From the NCBI GenBank assembly GCA_903857815.1, contig CAIOGK010000028.1, forward strand, positions 1 to 13,662: a stretch of DNA of 13,662 nt, written 5' to 3'. This stretch comes from Candidatus Falkowiibacteriota bacterium (GTDB lineage: Bacteria > Patescibacteriota > Patescibacteriia > Patescibacteriales > UBA12465). The notes beneath the pieces were generated by a model. The model saw only the letters and a list, made by a program, of their open reading frames with translations, was not told where the DNA came from and did no database searches. Positions within the stretch are counted from its first letter, which is position 1; each line of letters opens with the position of its first letter. Both the position numbers and the translations under genes were made by a program. Below, piece by piece: positions 12,559 through 13,662 of the stretch.

Positions 12559-12633
12559 TCGGGGTGGAGAGATTCGAACTCTCGATCTTCTGGTCCCAAA
12601 CCAGACGCCTTAGACCAACTGGGCCACACCCCG
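12559..12633 (-). tRNA. tRNA-Pro (UGG)
   Basis: 75 nt cloverleaf: acceptor CGGGGTG/CACCCCG, anticodon stem TCTGG/CCAGA with loop TTTGGGA (anticodon TGG, G37), T-arm GAGAG-TTCGAAT-CTCTC. The discriminator is A and CCA is not encoded. G36G37 makes it a substrate for the TrmD in this window. It is last of the four-tRNA operon. Confidence 0.95.
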
Positions 12634-12678
12634 ATAAAAAAATAATATCTTGCTACCACAAATAGTTTATGTGTTTTG

Positions 12679-12750
12679 TGCCCCGGGTCAGAATCGGACT
12701 GACGACACAAGGATTTTCAATCCTTTGCTCTACCACTGAGCTACCGAGGC
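12679..12750 (-). tRNA. tRNA-Phe (GAA), with unusual T-loop
   Basis: 72 nt: acceptor GCCTCGG/CCGGGGC (one T:G), D-stem GCTC/GAGC, anticodon stem AAGGA/TCCTT with loop TTGAAAA (anticodon GAA), T-stem GTCAG/CTGAC. The T-loop is TCCGATT, so position 55, nearly always U (pseudouridine), is C. The other three tRNAs here have T55. No CCA is encoded. Confidence 0.94.
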
Positions 12751-12769
12751 CCGATGTTAAAGTTATTAG

Positions 12770-12842
12770 TTGCGGGAGTCGGACTCGAACCGACGACCTC
12801 CAGGTTATGGGCCTGGCGAGCTGCCAACTGCTCTATCCCGCT
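12770..12842 (-). tRNA. Initiator tRNA-fMet (CAU), variant
   Basis: 73 nt: acceptor AGCGGGA/TCCCGCA with an A1:A72 mismatch (initiators lack a 1:72 pair; E. coli has C:A), D-stem GAGC/GCTC with A11:U24 typical of initiators, anticodon loop CCCATAA (anticodon CAT), T-arm GTCGG-TTCGAGT-CCGAC. Position 33 is C instead of the near-universal U. The anticodon stem CCAGG/CCTGG has A29:U41 where initiators usually have G:C. Its similarity to E. coli fMet tRNA is otherwise strong. No CCA is encoded. Confidence 0.9.
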
Positions 12843-12868
12843 ATAAATTTTCTTTTATCAGGCTAAAG

Positions 12869-12942
12869 TGGGCAATGGAGGATTCGAACCTCCGACCTCA
12901 ACATTATCAGTGTTGCGCTCTAACCAACTGAGCTAATTGCCC
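12869..12942 (-). tRNA. tRNA-Ile (GAU)
   Basis: 74 nt: acceptor GGGCAAT/ATTGCCC, D-stem GCTC/GAGC, anticodon stem CAACA/TGTTG with loop CTGATAA (anticodon GAT), T-arm GGAGG-TTCGAAT-CCTCC. The discriminator is A and CCA is not encoded. It is first in the four-tRNA operon. Confidence 0.96.
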
Positions 12943-12974
12943 GATTTTTAAACGAAAAAAAATAGATTTCCACG

Positions 12975-12989
12975 TTCAGAAATTCTGAA
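12975..12989 (-). promoter_or_regulatory. Palindrome at tRNA-operon start site
   Basis: TTCAGA, AAT, TCTGAA is a 6-bp perfect inverted repeat lying on the predicted transcription start (about 12987). It may be a 5' hairpin of the precursor RNA or an operator. Confidence 0.4.
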
Positions 12990-12993
12990 TTAG

Positions 12994-13022
12994 AATATAA
13001 CAAATAATAAATAAAAAGGCAA
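12994..13022 (-). promoter_or_regulatory. Promoter of the tRNA operon
   Basis: Minus strand TTGCCT (13022-13017), a 17-nt spacer ending TGT and TATATT (12999-12994), a good sigma-70 promoter with extended -10. It drives Ile, fMet, Phe and Pro tRNAs. Confidence 0.7.
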
Positions 13023-13057
13023 GTGTTTACAGTATTATCAGCGAATTTTTTGCTTTA

Positions 13058-13662
13058 CTAGATACTGGCTATAAGCATGGCCAATTCAATTTTTACATTG
13101 CCGTCGCTAGTCTTGTTGGAGAAATCCAAATTAATTAGTTTATCTAAATAATTTAGTAGTTGTTGTTTAGAAAAATTTTTAGCCTGGCTAACTCCCTTTT
13201 TTGCTACAAAAGGATGAATTTTTAATTTTGAGGCAATTAAATCTGGTGATAATCGGCTATTTATTGCTTCAGTGATTTGTAATAGGATTTTAAATTGTCT
13301 AACTAGCATGGCGATTAAATATTCATCGCTCGCCCCTGCAGCGTACTGTTCTTCTAAAATTTTTAAAGCTAATTTTTTATTTTTTGAGCCCAGAGCATCG
13401 GTAAGTGCAAAAATATCTTCAGCAAATATTTCGGCGGTCATTTCTTTAATCGCGGCGATATTAATTATTTTTTCTTGGCTGCTTAAAGCGGCCTTTTTTA
13501 GCCCCTGAGAAATTAACCAAAGGTTTCCTCCGGTTCTTTTAATTATTTCATTAGCGGCCACCAAGCCAATTTCTTTTTCGTATATTGCCGCTTCTTTTTT
13601 AATGAAATTTAATAATCCAGCATCTTGCAAGAGCTTAAATTCTTGAACGTATTTTTGTTTAA
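13058..13662 (-). CDS. holA: DNA polymerase III subunit delta, C-terminal part (partial)
   Basis: Clamp-loader subunit that opens the sliding clamp. The reading frame is open to the window edge, beginning KQKYVQEFKLLQDAGLLNF, and gives about 200 residues of a protein normally 320-350 long; the N-terminal start is outside. The family features visible are IIKRTGGNLWLISQGLKKAAL (end of the second domain, the 'GGN...EL.K' region), the AEDIFALTDALGSKNKKLALKILEE lid-to-collar helix and the collar domain segment YLIAMLVRQFKILLQITEA. It ends LAMLIASI, stop TAG. In many bacteria holA is next to rpsT; here the tRNAs and accessory genes lie between. No terminator is evident after it. Confidence 0.85.
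   Translation of the reverse strand, partial: KQKYVQEFKLLQDAGLLNFIKKEAAIYEKEIGLVAANEIIKRTGGNLWLISQGLKKAALSSQEKIINIAAIKEMTAEIFAEDIFALTDALGSKNKKLALKILEEQYAAGASDEYLIAMLVRQFKILLQITEAINSRLSPDLIASKLKIHPFVAKKGVSQAKNFSKQQLLNYLDKLINLDFSNKTSDGNVKIELAMLIASI

Noticed and set aside
12414..12866. Open frames spanning the tRNA genes on both strands.
   Set aside because: They run through four well-formed tRNA cloverleaves and the terminator, so they are not genes.
1..13662. CRISPR arrays, insertion sequences, integrases or long direct repeats.
   Set aside because: No regularly spaced repeats, transposase motifs or terminal inverted repeats were seen on either strand.

Overview
The window is an AT-rich, densely packed bacterial chromosome segment made mostly of translation and RNA-metabolism genes. 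The most likely source is a Candidate Phyla Radiation (Patescibacteria) bacterium, probably Parcubacteria-like. The reasons are the short IF2, the rpsP-khpA-trmD order without rimM, the stand-alone KH protein KhpA, small ribosomal proteins with unusual charged tails, tRNAs without encoded CCA, and a large lineage-specific surface protein. This placement is inference (about 0.7) and rests on remembered family resemblance, not on a search.

Layout. Positions 1-405 hold the last 26 codons of an unidentified gene and a decayed gene on the minus strand. Positions 406-3808 are plus-strand: infB and rbfA (1 nt apart), a terminator, then an nrnA/RecJ-like DHH phosphoesterase. A shared bidirectional terminator separates these from a long minus-strand block. 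In transcription order from the right, that block is holA (runs off the window), four tRNAs (Ile-GAU, initiator Met-CAU, Phe-GAA, Pro-UGG), a 111-aa unknown plus a 703-aa OmpA-like/VWA protein, rpsT, rpsO, a NYN/LabA-type nuclease, pnp, rpsP, khpA and trmD. One plus-strand gene for a small secreted protein (11913-12506) sits between the tRNAs and the 111-aa gene. In many bacteria holA neighbours rpsT, so 9266-12942 looks like an accessory block placed between them.

How it works together. The block makes ribosomal proteins S20, S15 and S16, initiation factor IF2, ribosome maturation factor RbfA, tRNA methyltransferase TrmD (its classic substrates include tRNA-Pro, encoded here), KhpA, and RNA-turnover enzymes (PNPase, a NanoRNase-like DHH enzyme, a NYN nuclease).

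The most interesting signal is in gene expression. None of the genes has a recognisable Shine-Dalgarno sequence at its start. Several have a -10 box so close to the ATG that the mRNA should be leaderless or nearly so (infB, nrnA, trmD). The initiator tRNA has C33, an A1:A72 mismatch and A29:U41, and IF2 lacks the usual Cys of its C-terminal ECG motif. A second class of transcripts (pnp, rpsO, rpsT, khpA and the tRNA operon) instead begins, at the predicted start site, with a hairpin. The pnp and rpsO hairpins are elaborate and are good candidates for autoregulatory leaders.
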